Positions 11,001 through 23,752 of a DNA stretch of 64,000 bases are shown piece by piece (positions within the stretch are counted from its first letter, which is position 1; each line of letters starts with the position of its first letter). The stretch is from positions 1 to 64,000 of the forward strand of contig JAPYMA010000822.1 in assembly GCA_035041965.1 (NCBI GenBank). Direction: 5' to 3'. This DNA is from Anisakis pegreffii. Taxonomy: Eukaryota; Nematoda; Chromadorea; Rhabditida; Anisakidae. The notes beneath the pieces are model-generated. The model saw only the letters and a list, made by a program, of their open reading frames with translations. It was not told where the DNA came from and searched no databases. Both the position numbers and the translations under genes were made by a program.

Positions 11001-13936
11001 ATAACAACATGGCGAAGAAGTAATCGAGAAAAAAAAAGTGATTTGAAGTATAATTAAGGATATAGCACGTGTAGCAGAAGCAGCGTTCGCAGATACAGAA
11101 CGTCGTGCAGATTTGGATCGTTGGTATGCGCAGTTGATTTGTTGTTTAAAAGAAGGCATCGATCGTGCCGCTGTCTCGCCCTACTCGAAATCACCGTCTG
11201 CAGTTGTTCGATTCGAGAATTACCACCATCTTTATTGTATCTGCCATTTTATTTCATTTTTAATCACTTTAATTTGCGATTTGATTCTCTCGTTGCTTTT
11301 CTCATGAAAACTTTCTTAAAATTCGTCGCATTAAAGTTCATACGCCGAGAAAAAAGTTTACAAATGTGACAGAGCAATGATCTCTTCTCCTCTCTAACAT
11401 AATTTGTTGTTTTTATAGTAGTACTATTTCATTCGATTAATCTAAACCACTGAATATTGTATCGTTGTCTGTCTTTTCGGGATTCTGATCCTTTTTGGCT
11501 TACAAGTGTTGTCCTTCTTCAGTTTCTCAGTATCACTCGCCTCTTTTGAACCGCTTATTGCATCCAAAACAGTCCACTTCCAGAACCACCGACCTAATCA
11601 ATCAAATGCTTTGACCGTGAAACGGTTTTGCCGTCATATTAAGACTGATTCAGTTTGTGCAGTTCGATGAAAATATTCAGCAAATTCATTCTTTCTTTAT
11701 TGTTTTTTATATCGGTAATTTTTCATCTATTTATTCATTTATTGCAGCAATTCTTTCTGAACTAAAAATTGCCTGCTTGGATACTCAACGAAAAGAAGCC
11801 AAGAAAACCTATCAAGACAATATCCAGGTTTACGTGAAGGAGTATATGGGTAAACCCCTTGAAAAAGTACACGTAAGTTTTCGAATGTTACTTTTTTGAA
11901 AAAAAGATGGGAGCAAGTTCATATCGTGGAAAGTGGTTACTAGCCGTACCGTTTTACTCCTATTTATCGGTGAATAAATCCAAGTTGTATGCAGATTTAG
12001 AGACGGAACTAGAATGAATGTTGAGGAAGGATGAAAACGCGATTACTGGCTTAGAGGGGAGTTTTATTTCAATAGTCATTGGTTTTCTTCGAACTTTTTG
12101 ATATTTATGTAATGTTGGAATTCGGGATAAGATTTTTAAACTATTTATGGAATTAGTTGGTAAGGTTTTTGAAGCTATGACTAAAATTTATGGAGTTCAT
12201 ATTTTTGAAACTTTTTCTTTGAAATTTTTTGATATACATGTGATGTTGGAATTCGGGATAAGATTTTTAAACTATTTATGGAATTAGTTGGTAAGGTTTT
12301 TGAAGCTATGACTAAAATTTATGGAGTTCATATTTTTGAAACTTTTTCTTTGAAATTTTTTGATATACATGTGATGTTGGAATTCTGGATAAAAAGTGCC
12401 TCCGTTGGCTCATTATCAGCTTTATAAATTATGACAAAAAAATGATTTACCTAATAATGCAGGTGTTTTTCGAGGGGATTGAACAAGCAATAGAGCAAGG
12501 AATGAAACCGGAAGAGGTTGCTTTTCAGCAACAGTACAGTCGAGCTGAACTCCGGAAGGTTCTCGTTTTTTTAACCTAAATGTTCGGTGTGAAAGGTTTT
12601 TGCGTTTTATCTGCTGCGATTAGGGGCAGAATTATCAGAAGTAAAACTTCCAGATAAGAAGGAACAAAACTGAGCCGATTTCACCCACATTCCTCCCATG
12701 AATTTTAATCATGCATGTCGATTCAATATCCCATTCTGTCTAATAATGCCATCCTTTCATAGGTACAGATGGAAAATTCAAAACTGTATGCAGACTTCAC
12801 ATTATAGTCAAGAAAATACACTATAATCAATTCCTTACTTCAAGTGATATTCATTTTTATGTGTATTCACTGCATTTGATCAGTCTGTTTTTCAACTGTG
12901 CTTGTTTAAAATGAGCTATTGTAAAATCAAACGTCAGCATATACTATTTGTCAGTACGAAATTTACCATTTGTTGTCAGTCAGTGATGCATTGTTCCGGT
13001 ACATAATACAGATTAATGTTTTGTGCGATGAACGACCTCAATTCATCGTATTTCTAATTGATTGCTGCTGAACAGTGTGCGGATCTTGATCGTCTTAATG
13101 CTATATTCTTTCATTAGATGAGTGGAATGAATTTCAGGTACTATCATTGTACCCGGGCAAAGAAGTAAAAAAAGGTCTTGAGCAGTTGTACAAGAATTTG
13201 GAGAAACATCTCGTCGAGAATTCACCTCTTTTGCAAGTGGTTTGGAGGCATATGCAGGTGATGTGCTCGAATGAATTTAACCTAGTGTTTGCTCTATTGC
13301 AGTCGCATCAATTTGTTCAACTTCGTCTCATTTCATAGTCTGAAATCTATGTAGATGAATGAGCATGAGCAAATTTTAAATAATTAAAAAATGAGTGTGT
13401 AGACGTTCATGGAAAGGGAAACACGAAAAGGTCTTTGAAACTATATTATGTAATGACGAAGTGAACAAGGATGGAACGAGCAGTTGTAATCGAATGAATA
13501 AGCAGTATATCAAAAATAAATCTCGCAAGTTTGATCATCGTCACTTTGTAGTGGGACGCTTCAAGAGCAGCTGTTTGATTGCCAGTTGAAGAACATGTGT
13601 TGATTTGTAGCAGTATCCAGATGTCCTTCATTTGTTTTTGTCTTGTTCTTGTATTTTTTCCGTTAAAATTATCGGCAATCCATTCACATTGCTTTGTGCC
13701 TAACGGAGCAAATTGTATCGATTGAACTCACGTTCAACTTAGATATCACAATTTGAAATGATATAATTGTTTCTGCACTCGCTAAGCTGTTTGGTTTATT
13801 TCAGGATGAGTTTCTGAAGGAAATAAAACGTTATCATCAAATTATCGGACAGTGTTATGCGGGTTCACGTATCGATCTCGAAGTGTCCATTGAAGATGTG
13901 CTCAGCTATTTTTCTCAATTCGCTCAGCAACACTGA
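5012..13936 (+). CDS. sec-3: Exocyst complex component 1 (SEC3/EXOC1), 19 exons
   Basis: Encodes about 878 residues (human EXOC1 is about 890). SEC3 tethers secretory vesicles to the plasma membrane as part of the exocyst. Exons: 5012-5144, 5465-5592, 6380-6478, 6832-6963, 7157-7402, 7592-7764, 8082-8256, 8355-8409, 8457-8638, 8727-8918, 9060-9230, 9726-9811, 9956-10085, 10686-10769, 11059-11236, 11748-11872, 12463-12558, 13138-13257, 13805-13936. All junction phases agree. Family signatures: N-terminal [14 protein letters not shown] and a lysine run (the PIP2-binding PH region), [10 protein letters not shown] in exon 5, RFENYHHLY in exon 15, KPLEKVH and FFEGIEQ in exons 16-17, [11 protein letters not shown] and [10 protein letters not shown] in exon 18, and the ending [15 protein letters not shown]. 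The ATG at 5012 aligns with the family start. The least certain junction is the 47-bp intron at 8410-8456. No break or truncation seen. Confidence 0.95.
6035..6325 (+). mobile_element. 5'-truncated non-LTR retrotransposon (RTE-like) 3' end
   Basis: Lies in SEC3 intron 2 in the sense orientation. An open frame from about 6035 to the stop at 6305-6307 translates to a tail with [19 protein letters not shown], then [15 protein letters not shown] and AGQTWMRRA. This arrangement (WA+...RGRP..RW.D....G..W...A) is typical of the C-terminal tail of RTE-type endonuclease/reverse transcriptase proteins. The stop is followed by a short AAATAAATAAATA tail like that of RTE 3' ends. The reverse transcriptase core is missing, so this is a dead copy. 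Confidence 0.7.
12088..12391. repeat. 131-bp tandem repeat in SEC3 intron 16
   Basis: The phrase GGAATTCGGGATAAG starts at 12117 and again at 12248, and a third, partial unit (GGAATTCTGGAT) starts at 12379, giving an exact period of 131 bp. The first full unit and the second are nearly identical, so the duplication is recent. A diverged partial unit precedes the array. Confidence 0.85.
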
Positions 13937-14053
13937 TTTTTTGATATTTTTACGCTGCAACAAACCTTTTACTTCTTCGCGACTGCCATTTTCTTACCTG
14001 TTGATTCATGCTATTTAGATTTTGTGATTCCATTCATAAGAGTCCTGGTATTC

Positions 14054-14059
14054 AATAAA
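14054..14059 (+). terminator. Poly(A) signal of SEC3
   Basis: Canonical AATAAA about 120 bp after the SEC3 stop codon. Confidence 0.6.
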
Positions 14060-14476
14060 TATCGATTTGAATAGCGTCAAGCGATTTAACTAATTGCGCA
14101 AAAAAACAAGGCAAAATGATCTGAATTGTAACTTGAGGAACTTGTTCGTTTTTGTTTGACAGTAAATTCACATTCGGTATCAGTTCAACGAAGAATAATT
14201 CATTTTGGGCAAACATCTTCGAAATGAAATGTTCTAGATAGGTTTAACTTTCATTGTTTCGTCTCTCGCAAAGGCGTTCGTGTTGGCTACCTTTCCAGTC
14301 GTCATCAACATAGTCAGAGTATATGGTGAATTAATAGTTGTTGGTAACAGTGTTGATTTAATCGTTTAGACAATTTAATATCAGTGCGCCTATCGAATAT
14401 TTGCTTTAAAAAGACAGTTTATTGTGATAATAATTCATTGTATTTGTTGACATATCTGTTATATTTTCATAGTATA

Positions 14477-14602
14477 CAGTGTGGTGCGGGGATCGGAGCA
14501 TTTCGAGGACCCCGTTCTTGACTTTATCCGAGCTGGCAACATTTTCGGAGTCCCCAACTGGAAAGTTCCGTCCCCGATTATCCCCGTCCCCGCACCACAC
14601 TA
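14477..14602. mobile_element. Short GC-rich MITE with perfect terminal inverted repeats
   Basis: AGTGTGGTGCGGGGA at 14478-14492 is matched exactly by its reverse complement at 14587-14601. The interior is much richer in G and C than the flanks. The ends (CAGTG... / ...CACTA) resemble hAT ends, but no clear 8-bp target duplication is visible. Confidence 0.7.
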
Positions 14603-16083
14603 GCATAATCACCAGTTGTAATATCGATAACAGTAACGGATATTCAGGTGTTGTAACAGTTGTAATTGTCAAGTTTCGTTCGTCTAAAGAGTTAATTTTG
14701 CTGTAAATGTTTCAAATAACTTTTTATTTATCGAACGGTTTTATGTGGCGATTTTTCGATTTTTTTCAAATAAAAGTGTTCCTGAACATTGTTCAGTTTC
14801 AGTGCATTCTCAGTTTATTTCTAACATGTGACAATCATCTATGAATGTAATGCAAAACGTTTCCAATCAGTTCATAGCTTTCTTTCATTTTAACGGTATC
14901 AAATTTCCATTCTCAAATATTTTCACTGAAAAGCTTTCTGAGTATTGTAATGCAAATTCAATTTAATGGTTTTCGACGGGATGCCGTTCAGTTTGGGGTG
15001 GAGGTAAAAGAGATTTTGAATTTTTTTGAAATTCGGCATGCAAAGTAAAATTTATTGAGTCTTGTAGAATTCATGTGATTGAAAGTAGTTTCCTAAGTCG
15101 TTTTGAAGTGGTTGTACTGAGCTAATGACGTTTAAGTTTTGAGCCAAAAATTTATGAAGAACAATAATTTCCATGAAAGACGGAAATAAAACACTTTCGA
15201 CAAGTGCATCAATTTGTTTCTACTTTTTATTTTCTTTGTTCGGTTCTTATTTTCAGATCAAAATCTTATCACACGAATGAAAAGTCGCTGGTTGTGAAGA
15301 ATTCACGATTGTCATTACCCTATAGCAATAAATCGATGAGATGAAACGATGTATTCACGACTGTCAATAAATAATGAATTCAAATATGTTCACTCGTTTG
15401 CTACAAGAAATTGAATTAAATAATAATAATAATATCATACAAAAAAGTGACTTCTAAAACAGAAACGAATATAACAGTTTTTGGGCGCAAAATTTTATTC
15501 ATAATAAGGAATGTGCTTCGGTCATCACAAATTCAAGTGTTGGTGTCTAGCTTCCAACTATGAGCAGTATTTGAGTCTCACTGGAAATTTAAGCAGTTAT
15601 TGACTGATCAGAAATACTAAATCTAAGCTAGTTTATGAAGTATCTTGGAAAAAAGTTATGTATCGAATTATTTTCAACGCTGATTCCAACACTAACTATA
15701 TTTTGATTTCACTTCTATTAAACGGTACACGATTGATTATGCAAGTGTCGGTCTATTTGTAAGAATCGAATGAGTGTCACATAAATTGCTTGAATGCACG
15801 GAAGATTTACGATCGATAGATGAATTTTCGTAAGCAACTTGAAATGCATTATTGAGATCGAGTAATTGTTATGCTCACAGACAAATGTAAGCACGCACAC
15901 AAATGAATTTAGCAGTTGATCTAGCAGATCGCCAACCTCATTTAATATCAGTTAAGTGTAGAATATGACGTAGAGAACGAAAGATAAAAACCAGCATTCA
16001 CTCACTCACTCTCAAAATGTTACGTGCAGCCGCAGTAACACTTATCGTTAACTGAAGCAGTTGGCAGCAACAGTGGACGAACG

Positions 16084-19000
16084 ATGGGCTGTGGTGTGGA
16101 ACCGAGAGTTGAGCTGGCACTTCGCAGAACCATCTTCTTCTCGATTTTTCTATTCACATATCTTATTTTTGGTGCATTCATCTTCTCATTTGTGATACCT
16201 AGAAGGCATGAACCAATCGTAAGTGTTATTCATTTCTTGTCAATATCAACCCAATTACTTGCTATTCTTGGAGCAGCTTCGTTATTCCTAATTGCACCAG
16301 TACTAAAAACGATTTGAGCATGACTGGAACTTCTTGCATGACTTATAAATAATCGAATAATCGATAGTCTTCAATCTAACGAATGAATTTCACTGATACG
16401 AAAAACGACTTGATAACTATAAAACGATGGAAATTGAAAATTCGGTACGATGGCGATGATGAATGCTATTTGAAGGCGTTTAAGTTTCTTGATTTTGCAT
16501 TGAGACTCATGCAAGACGTACAAAGCTCGTTGATAATAAGCAGATATTTGACTGTTGAACGAGCCTGCGAAAAGCAGTGACAGTTATCGTAGGATACGTT
16601 CGACAGGCAAATTATCATTTTGTTTAATTTTATTTATCTAACAAGTGGTATACTTAACAAGTGCTCGTCTTCCGAACAAAGAATAGAAAAAAAACAAAAT
16701 GAAAAGTGTGATATGATTCTGAATGAAATATTTCATCTTCGTTTCTTTTCGTAAATAAATAATTTTATTGTTGAAACCGTATAATTAACCTTATAATGAC
16801 ACCACTTGATGATGAACATATCGTGTGACACACAGGCAATTTTCATTTTTATTTACTTTTGAAACCACAAAAACAGCCAGTGTCTGATAATTTGGTTTCG
16901 CTCAACATTCAAGCCATACGAATAATCTATCTGCCAAAGCTGACCATGAAATGAATAAATGAGATGGCTTGACGCTGAAAAAAAACAATCAATGGCATAG
17001 GTGACTCAAGGAAATAAATGTTATCATTAGTTGAGTTCACCTTTGATAGAGATTTTGCACATCAAAGGAAAGCACGCGACAAATCAATTGCTGGACTTTC
17101 TATTTTTCATTCTATTCGCCTTATCATTTCACACTATCAACTGATGGATATGATTGTTTCTTCTAGTTCATCAGAAAAGACTTTTCCACTCTTCGTATTG
17201 TTCGAAATTTCTGTACTCAACATATATATTCGTTAGAAAAAACAAAATTGACGCAAAGGAAAAGTGAGTTATTTAGTGTAGTCTCCAAATTCATCAAAAG
17301 AACTTCTCAGTTCTTGCCCAAGCTGAGAAGAAACGATGAATGCGAGCGATGGATGACATGATCGATTTCATTACAACATGTTTAATAGAAGGAATTGTTC
17401 ACAAAGAATAGTATAATTAAGGATATAAGACGTTCATTTTTGGTAACGTTCATTTCTTGGGATTCATAATTCGAGTGAATACACGAACAACACGTCTTTT
17501 CCTTTTCTAGTCATCTTTCGTGAATGATTTTTTGCCTGTTGAACATCATGTTCACACTTACAAGAAAATTGCATTTGGGAACAGTTATGTAGTTCCATAT
17601 GACAGACAAATGTACTGGCCCAGTCATGCTAAGAACTAGTAAATTTGCATAATAAAAAGCAAATCCAGGTATGACTTCAGTTAACAGGTCAACGATTAGG
17701 TTGAGTAAGTTGATTCAAATTTTAAAAACCGAAGCTTTACTAAGTTTAACGCAATTTTTTTCGAATAAAATTGCTGCATAGCAAACGATCACTCAATGAG
17801 GCGTTCACTGATAGAAAACTGACTCCATTTTTTGCACAATTTTATGTAGAATAAATGAATATCAGTTACGATTTTGATATGCAGAAATGTGAACGAAACG
17901 CAGAGAAGTTGGATGCGCAACGCAGTGAAATGTTGAACGTATTATGGGCTGAAACAATGGCACAAACGGAACATGAATGGGCACAGATGGCGAACCATAA
18001 GTTGGAGATGTACGAACGAGCGTTACTTGCCTCATGTAGTAGTGCAACGAATGCTCAAACAACGAACACCTACACCAAATCATTTATACACTCATTCTCA
18101 CTTATTACCACCATTGGTTCGTTTATCTGTTTATGGATAACACCTTGATAGCAACAGTAAATTGTACTTGAGCTAGTGAAGTGCGTATGATTGTCTCAAG
18201 AGACTGTGTTTTATGCACCAATAAACGATCTGTCGGTCATGCAATTTGATAAGCTGCCGCAAAAACAAAGAAGAAAACAGCAACATACAGATTAGCATTA
18301 ATCAGTCTACTTTCGTTCTTTACTAATTAATCTTCATTAACTGATTCGATCAGCGATAGCCTTCTTAAGAACTTCTGTTTAATTAGATATTGCTTGTGCA
18401 ATGAGACTGTTTGCGATTCATTCCAGATACAATTGCAGGATTCGTCGATGCTGACGCGTTGACAACGGGTGGAAAAGTATTCGCAATTTTGTACGCAGTT
18501 TTTGGTATTCCTTTGGCGCTTCTTTATCTCGGACAATGCTCTAAAATTATTACCGGTCTATTACCGGGAGATCGCGTGATTGCAGCTGCTGTCGCGACTG
18601 TTTTCGTCACTGCAATCATTTATGATATTGTCGAGGATTCAGATGATGACACTGTTCGATTTTGTTTTATTTCATCTAATCATTGTTTAATTACAATATA
18701 AAAGGAGACATGTCCAGAAAGAAAGGGGAAGATAGGAGCCTAAACAATTTCAAAGTTGGTAGAAACTCATATTATTTTCCCTGCGATAGAGATGATTTAT
18801 GAGGATGATGAAATTCTTGCCACTTATAACATTCAACGATCACACCTCAGAATATTGAATTGAAGGCTCGTTCATATTTGCGCATATGTGACGATACATT
18901 GCCAATCGCTACCTATGTTTCCGCAATTTTCTTTTTTTTTTCACTTCCCCCCACAAAAGGGGGTCTTTTGTTGATGCCGACAAGTGGCTGTGCTTTCTCA

Positions 19001-20782
19001 ACACAACTAACCTCATTCATCATTCATTTCGAATATTTTGCTCATTTTTTCGCATTGTTCTCATCGTTTTCAATTTATTTTTCACATAATATCATATAAT
19101 GCAAATCAACAAATTGATCCTCTCAAATACGTAATAACGCAACTAATTATTAGATAAATCAATCCTCTAGGTAGTTGTCAAATAATTTCACGCGATTTGT
19201 TTTTTCTTACACTATTCCTTTCCAAAAAACTCAGTTTACTTGAGTTCACTGTTCTTTTTGCCTACAGAAAAGCGTTCCAAACGCCTTCTTCTTTTGTTTG
19301 CCATCGCTCAGTGCAATTGACGGATTGTTGACAACACTTGAATTCTAGTCCTACCTACACTAACATCTAAGCAGAAATCCATGACCACAAATTTATGGAG
19401 ATGAGTTAACGCATTATCGTACTCATTCCATTGCAATCCATCAAGAGCGCATTCTAAAGCAGAAACCAAGCAAATTTCAATGAAAAATTATTATTCAAAC
19501 AACGAATTTCGTTTATTCTGTACTTAATACTCAGTGAAAATTCTCGATTCAAAACATGCAATTAATCGAATATCATTGTATTATAATAGCACTAAAATGC
19601 ATCCACTTAAAAGTATTATCTTTCACGTCGACCTATAGCAACGACTTATTTATTGATTGCGCTAAAAATCAATAGAAGGGGCGAGTCAGCAACGGTGCCG
19701 TATAATTCACATGCTAGTTCATACAATTGGCATAAAGTCCAATTCCTTACCAGGTTAAGCTGAAGTGCAATCAGCGAATGAGAATTTTAAGCTAAAGATC
19801 AATTTTAAGCTAAAGCAATGTGTATAAATTTTGGAGCCAAATGAGCTCATTTTGTAACATCCATTTAATTGAACCTGAAGTAAATAATAACTGATCAGTG
19901 AGATAAGTTTATTTCTACAACTTTGTTCTGTATAATAGAGGTTGAACACATTTTTGAAGGTAACTTGAGAGGTGTCGAAAGTTTCAATAAACTTTCAATT
20001 ATTATTTCTTCGATGAAAAAATACTGTTTTGACTTTATAACGAGGATATACATTTGTTTCAGCCATTCATTGATGCTGTTTTTCAAACATTCTTATTTAT
20101 GACAACAGTCGGAAAATGTGGCTTGACATCGAACGGTATTCTAATGATAGTATCATTAATCGCGTTATCGCTTGTCTCGATGTCTTTTGTTGTGCTTCAA
20201 CGACACATCGAAAGTTCATTGCAGGTTTGTTGTTACGAGCAATATGTTACGACGTTCCTAACTACTTAGTTGAAAAATGGAAGGGCACACCTTTTCTTAT
20301 ATTACAGCTACACATATTTGAAAATTTGTCAACCTTCGTTGGTTTTTGTTTCAATTGGAGCGCACCCATCATCGCTATATGTGAATAAATACACTTTTCG
20401 CATATTTAAGTTGCTATTTTAGGAAACATCCTTGATTTTTTTTGGTTTTCATTTCACCGAAAGACATTCGCTCATTGCAATTTGTTAGTACTCGTTAGCC
20501 AATTCTGACTCTTACGCCCAGGTTCATTATGTACTGTAAAGCTTGTAAACAAAACCTGAATTTGGGAACAGAGATGCGTCGAGCAAAAAAGAAGAGCAGT
20601 AAACGATGTGAAGTGGATTATAAGAAACGTAATTGTGCTTATCTGTGTAGGGTTTCGAAATGGCCTTCAGCAGACAGTTCGCTACGATCGGTCGTTGGTT
20701 GAATACCAGGACAAATGATAATGATCCGATTATCGAAGAAGAAGAAGAAGACGAATTAAGCGACGATTCAGAAGATTCTTAG
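16084..20782 (+). CDS. K2P (TWK-type) potassium channel with unusual pore loops
   Basis: Five exons: 16084-16218, 17885-18116, 18406-18653, 20063-20224, 20651-20782; about 302 residues, predicted in the plasma membrane. Order is K2P-like: M1 (residues about 17-40), a charged extracellular cap loop, first pore loop ending ITTI (about 119-122), M2 with FGIPLALLYLGQ, M3 with AVATVFVTAIIYDIV, second pore loop FQTFLFMTTVG, M4, then a short tail ending in a run of Glu/Asp. Reading frames and splice sites look intact. The odd point is the filter: the second loop reads TTVG-K-C-G instead of GFG/GYG, and the first is followed by D-C-L (acceptor at 18405) or D-T (acceptor at 18426). I cannot assign an individual twk gene. 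It could be a non-conducting or non-selective subunit, or a gene in decay. Confidence 0.8.
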
Positions 20783-21760
20783 CGTACTCGACGTTGACAG
20801 TGCGAGCATTTTGTGAGCGACGAAATTCATCTTTTTCGTATTTACTCAGAAATGTACCCACTTGAATTTTCGATGAAAACTGCGGCAGTTCTTGCGGTTG
20901 TTTCGCATCTTCTTTTAAAGAAGCAATTGGATTACGTCATGATTTGTTCGGTGATGCTATTAACGAGCGAATAGGTGAAGTTAGCACTGAGTTCATTCAT
21001 GTGAATAGTTATTTTTCAACGGATTCTATTAGAATCATAAGCAGATTGCAAATCTTATTGTTGTATGTGAACACAATCGTATTCGGTATCACTTCATTGC
21101 AGTAAAGTTTGATAGACACAAAATACAATTTGAATCATTCATCACTGTAATTACTCATCAGCTTGGTGAGCACCATCTTGTAATTAAATGAATAAGCAGG
21201 GAAACACGCTGATGCATGTCAAATGATGCAGTATCATTTGTCAACAAATCTTCTCTCTCAATGTTCTTCGCTTAATTCCATCGACGTACTCTTGGTATTT
21301 CCTAGGCATGAATTCTCAGAAAATTTTCTTGTTAACTAAAATTGTTTTCACGTCTTGACCACATTAGTTTGCCAAATTAAGTTTCGTTTTTTTTGAATTG
21401 CATGAAATGTATTTTGATGAAGTATATTGTATATTGCATTCTATATTAAATGACAAATATAATATTATTACCAAATGTTTTATCGTTCAAACACGTCTTG
21501 ATTTCACTAATTACCTTCGGCGGTGCTTTGTTGTGGACATAAACCACTAACTCATGTGTGTAAACAAAAAGTGATCGAATTCATAACTGGAACTTGTCCA
21601 GAACGTATAACTTGCATTTGAAGTGAAAAAAATATTTGAATGAGAGACGTCATTTATTTACAGTTATTCAATGGGCACTGAAAAATGAGAAAAAAGTCAT
21701 GAAAAAATCGCATATTTTTGAGCAATTAGTGCATTGAAATATGTAATTATCACACAGAAA
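20783..21760. other. Convergent intergenic region (K2P end / FGF end)
   Basis: About 1 kb between two genes that end towards each other. It contains the likely FGF poly(A) signal on the minus strand; nothing else was recognised. Confidence 0.5.
21653..21658 (-). terminator. Poly(A) signal of the FGF gene
   Basis: AATAAA on the minus strand (TTTATT on plus), about 105 bp after the FGF stop codon. Confidence 0.5.
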
Positions 21761-23752
21761 TTAGGGCAATGCCCTTATCTGGCTTAATAGCGACTCTCGA
21801 ACCGCATCATAGATGGCACGTTGACGATCAGCTTCTGAAAGTCGTTTCTGGTTCCTTCGTTTCCCGGCAGAACAATGCTTTAACGTTGTTGAGGGAACCT
21901 CGCGGCGTAGTTTCGTGAACAAAAAACATTTACGCTTCATGCTGTACAGAGATGGGTCTTGAAACCGACCCTTCCTGAAAGACTCTTCTTACTGTGACTC
22001 GTCATTGATAACCATAACAAAATATAATTATTGACAAATTTTAACATCGCCGTAAGAGGGAGATAATGAATAACGTGTGTCGAATGGAACCTGTTAAATC
22101 CTAGAAATAAAAAAGGACGCCACGTAGATTCGAATTCGGTGTAGCCGTTTGGCGTTAGCCTTTCACGAAAGAAGCATTTCTCATCTGATCCCTCATTCTG
22201 AAAATAAATTTTCTGGAAATAATTTACAGTTGTTGATGACATCAGCTACTAAGCCTACAGACAATCAAGAATGAATCAAATAGAACTGAGCTTCAGCCAG
22301 TATCCCGATCATGAGATATGCTATAATTAGAGTGAAAGTTTCTTCAAGCTGGCCTTGAATAAAATAATATCATCATATCATCGAGTTCAACCTTGAAAAT
22401 TCCAACCAGAAGCACACATCAACACTGGACTCTAATTGTGCAATTAATGTTGTTAGACAACTATGGGAAGATGAATTAAAAGAGGATGGATCATCGCTGA
22501 ATATACTGATGATGACGCATCAGTCAATCACAAACGCATTACTCACATTCTCAAGCAATCCTCAATTCCGTGCAACTTTCTCTCTGTGAATTTCATCACT
22601 ACAATACAAAAGTTTTAACAAAAAACTGTCGTACATATAATTTAAGAAATGACTGACACATCATATATAACCTTAATTATATAATACAGCAATGCATCAC
22701 TCTTCGAACTAAATATTTTTTATTCAGTCAACTGAAGCAACAATCGAAAATCATGTGTTCAACTTTATTTTGGCTGTTTTCACACACAGTTTGAAGCGAA
22801 TAACGATTGAAAATTAACTCTACTCAACAGCAGTCTTGGAAGTGTGCTTGAAACTCAGTTTTTTATTGGTGAAGTTTTTTCAATGCAACTCTTTTTTTTC
22901 AAGCGTCCACAACTAAATAGAAACAATTCTAAGAATTCTTAACGTATGGTCCATCTTTCACTGGCTATATAATGCAACAACATTCATGTTATTTAAAATC
23001 AATGCTTTTTAAGAATGACAAAAAAATTATCGTTTAGATCCATACTCGAACGCTGAGCCGTTGCCTCTTGTTGAAGCAAACAAATTTACCCGTCAAAGCG
23101 TTTTCCAATTGAAGACGTCCTTGTGAATCAAGTTGCACGATGAAATCTGCTGAAATTCTTATTCGATGAATTGTGTCACGCTAACGAAACCGTACTAAAT
23201 TATTGAACTGGGTATTTCAGTTGTGTTAAGATAGAGAAACGCAGTCAATGTTGAAGAGGTAAAATCGAATTTTTTTATTGGCTGTTGATTGTTACTGTTC
23301 GTTTGCTACAATAAACATGATTATCCTTCTCTACATGCCGAGTACGTTAATCATTTCATACGAATAAGTCTAATAATTTTTTGTGTGCTTTACAATATGT
23401 TAAGACGAAAGAATACATTCAGAGGAATAGCTGATGAGTTGCTAATCATCAGTTTGAATTTTTGCATCGAATCAAACTCATTTAGAAGAAATTTAGAACA
23501 AATGGATTGAGTTCAGTAATGCAACCATTGAATACCTGAAGAATCAACGCTTCTCAGATTGAATCAAAGAAATGAAATGAAGAAATTCAAAAGAATCACT
23601 CACTGAGACAATGACTTGATTGATGACCTCGCGCATTTGCGTGCCTCATATAGCTTTGGACAAACGCTGAACTACAGTGATTATAGAGTTGCCAAACGGT
23701 AATACCTTCGACTGCACTCATCAAGTTTACCAACCAATAGCCCGTTAATATC
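21761..23752 (-). CDS. egl-17: Fibroblast growth factor, FGF8/17/18 (EGL-17) type, 5' end missing
   Basis: A secreted ligand for an FGF receptor. Exons in transcript order: 23752-23604 (start uncertain), 23149-23046, 22197-22091, 21974-21761; phases agree (1, 0, 2). Translation follows the FGF trefoil: WQLYNHCSSAFVQ (compare QLYSRTSGKHVQ of FGF8), DFIVQLDSQGRLQL, TGKFVCFNKRQRL (compare KYICMNKRGKL), then EKCFFRERLTPNGYTEFES, FLGFNRKGRFQD and KRKCFLFTKL. A basic, Arg-rich tail follows and ends LLSQIRALP. C. elegans has two FGFs, and EGL-17 is the FGF8-like one, so orthology is inferred from subfamily only. No signal-peptide exon was found; it should lie at higher coordinates, probably beyond a long intron. 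Confidence 0.82.

Larger units (their letters stand above)
13937..16083. other. Intergenic region between SEC3 and the K2P gene
   Basis: About 2.1 kb, too long for a nematode operon gap. It holds the SEC3 poly(A) signal, a small MITE (14477-14602) and AT-rich DNA. The last few hundred bases presumably carry the K2P promoter. No exon was recognised. Confidence 0.55.

Noticed and set aside
14406..14706. Overlapping frames on both strands around 14.5 kb
   Set aside because: They run through the GC-rich MITE and its inverted ends; no protein features.
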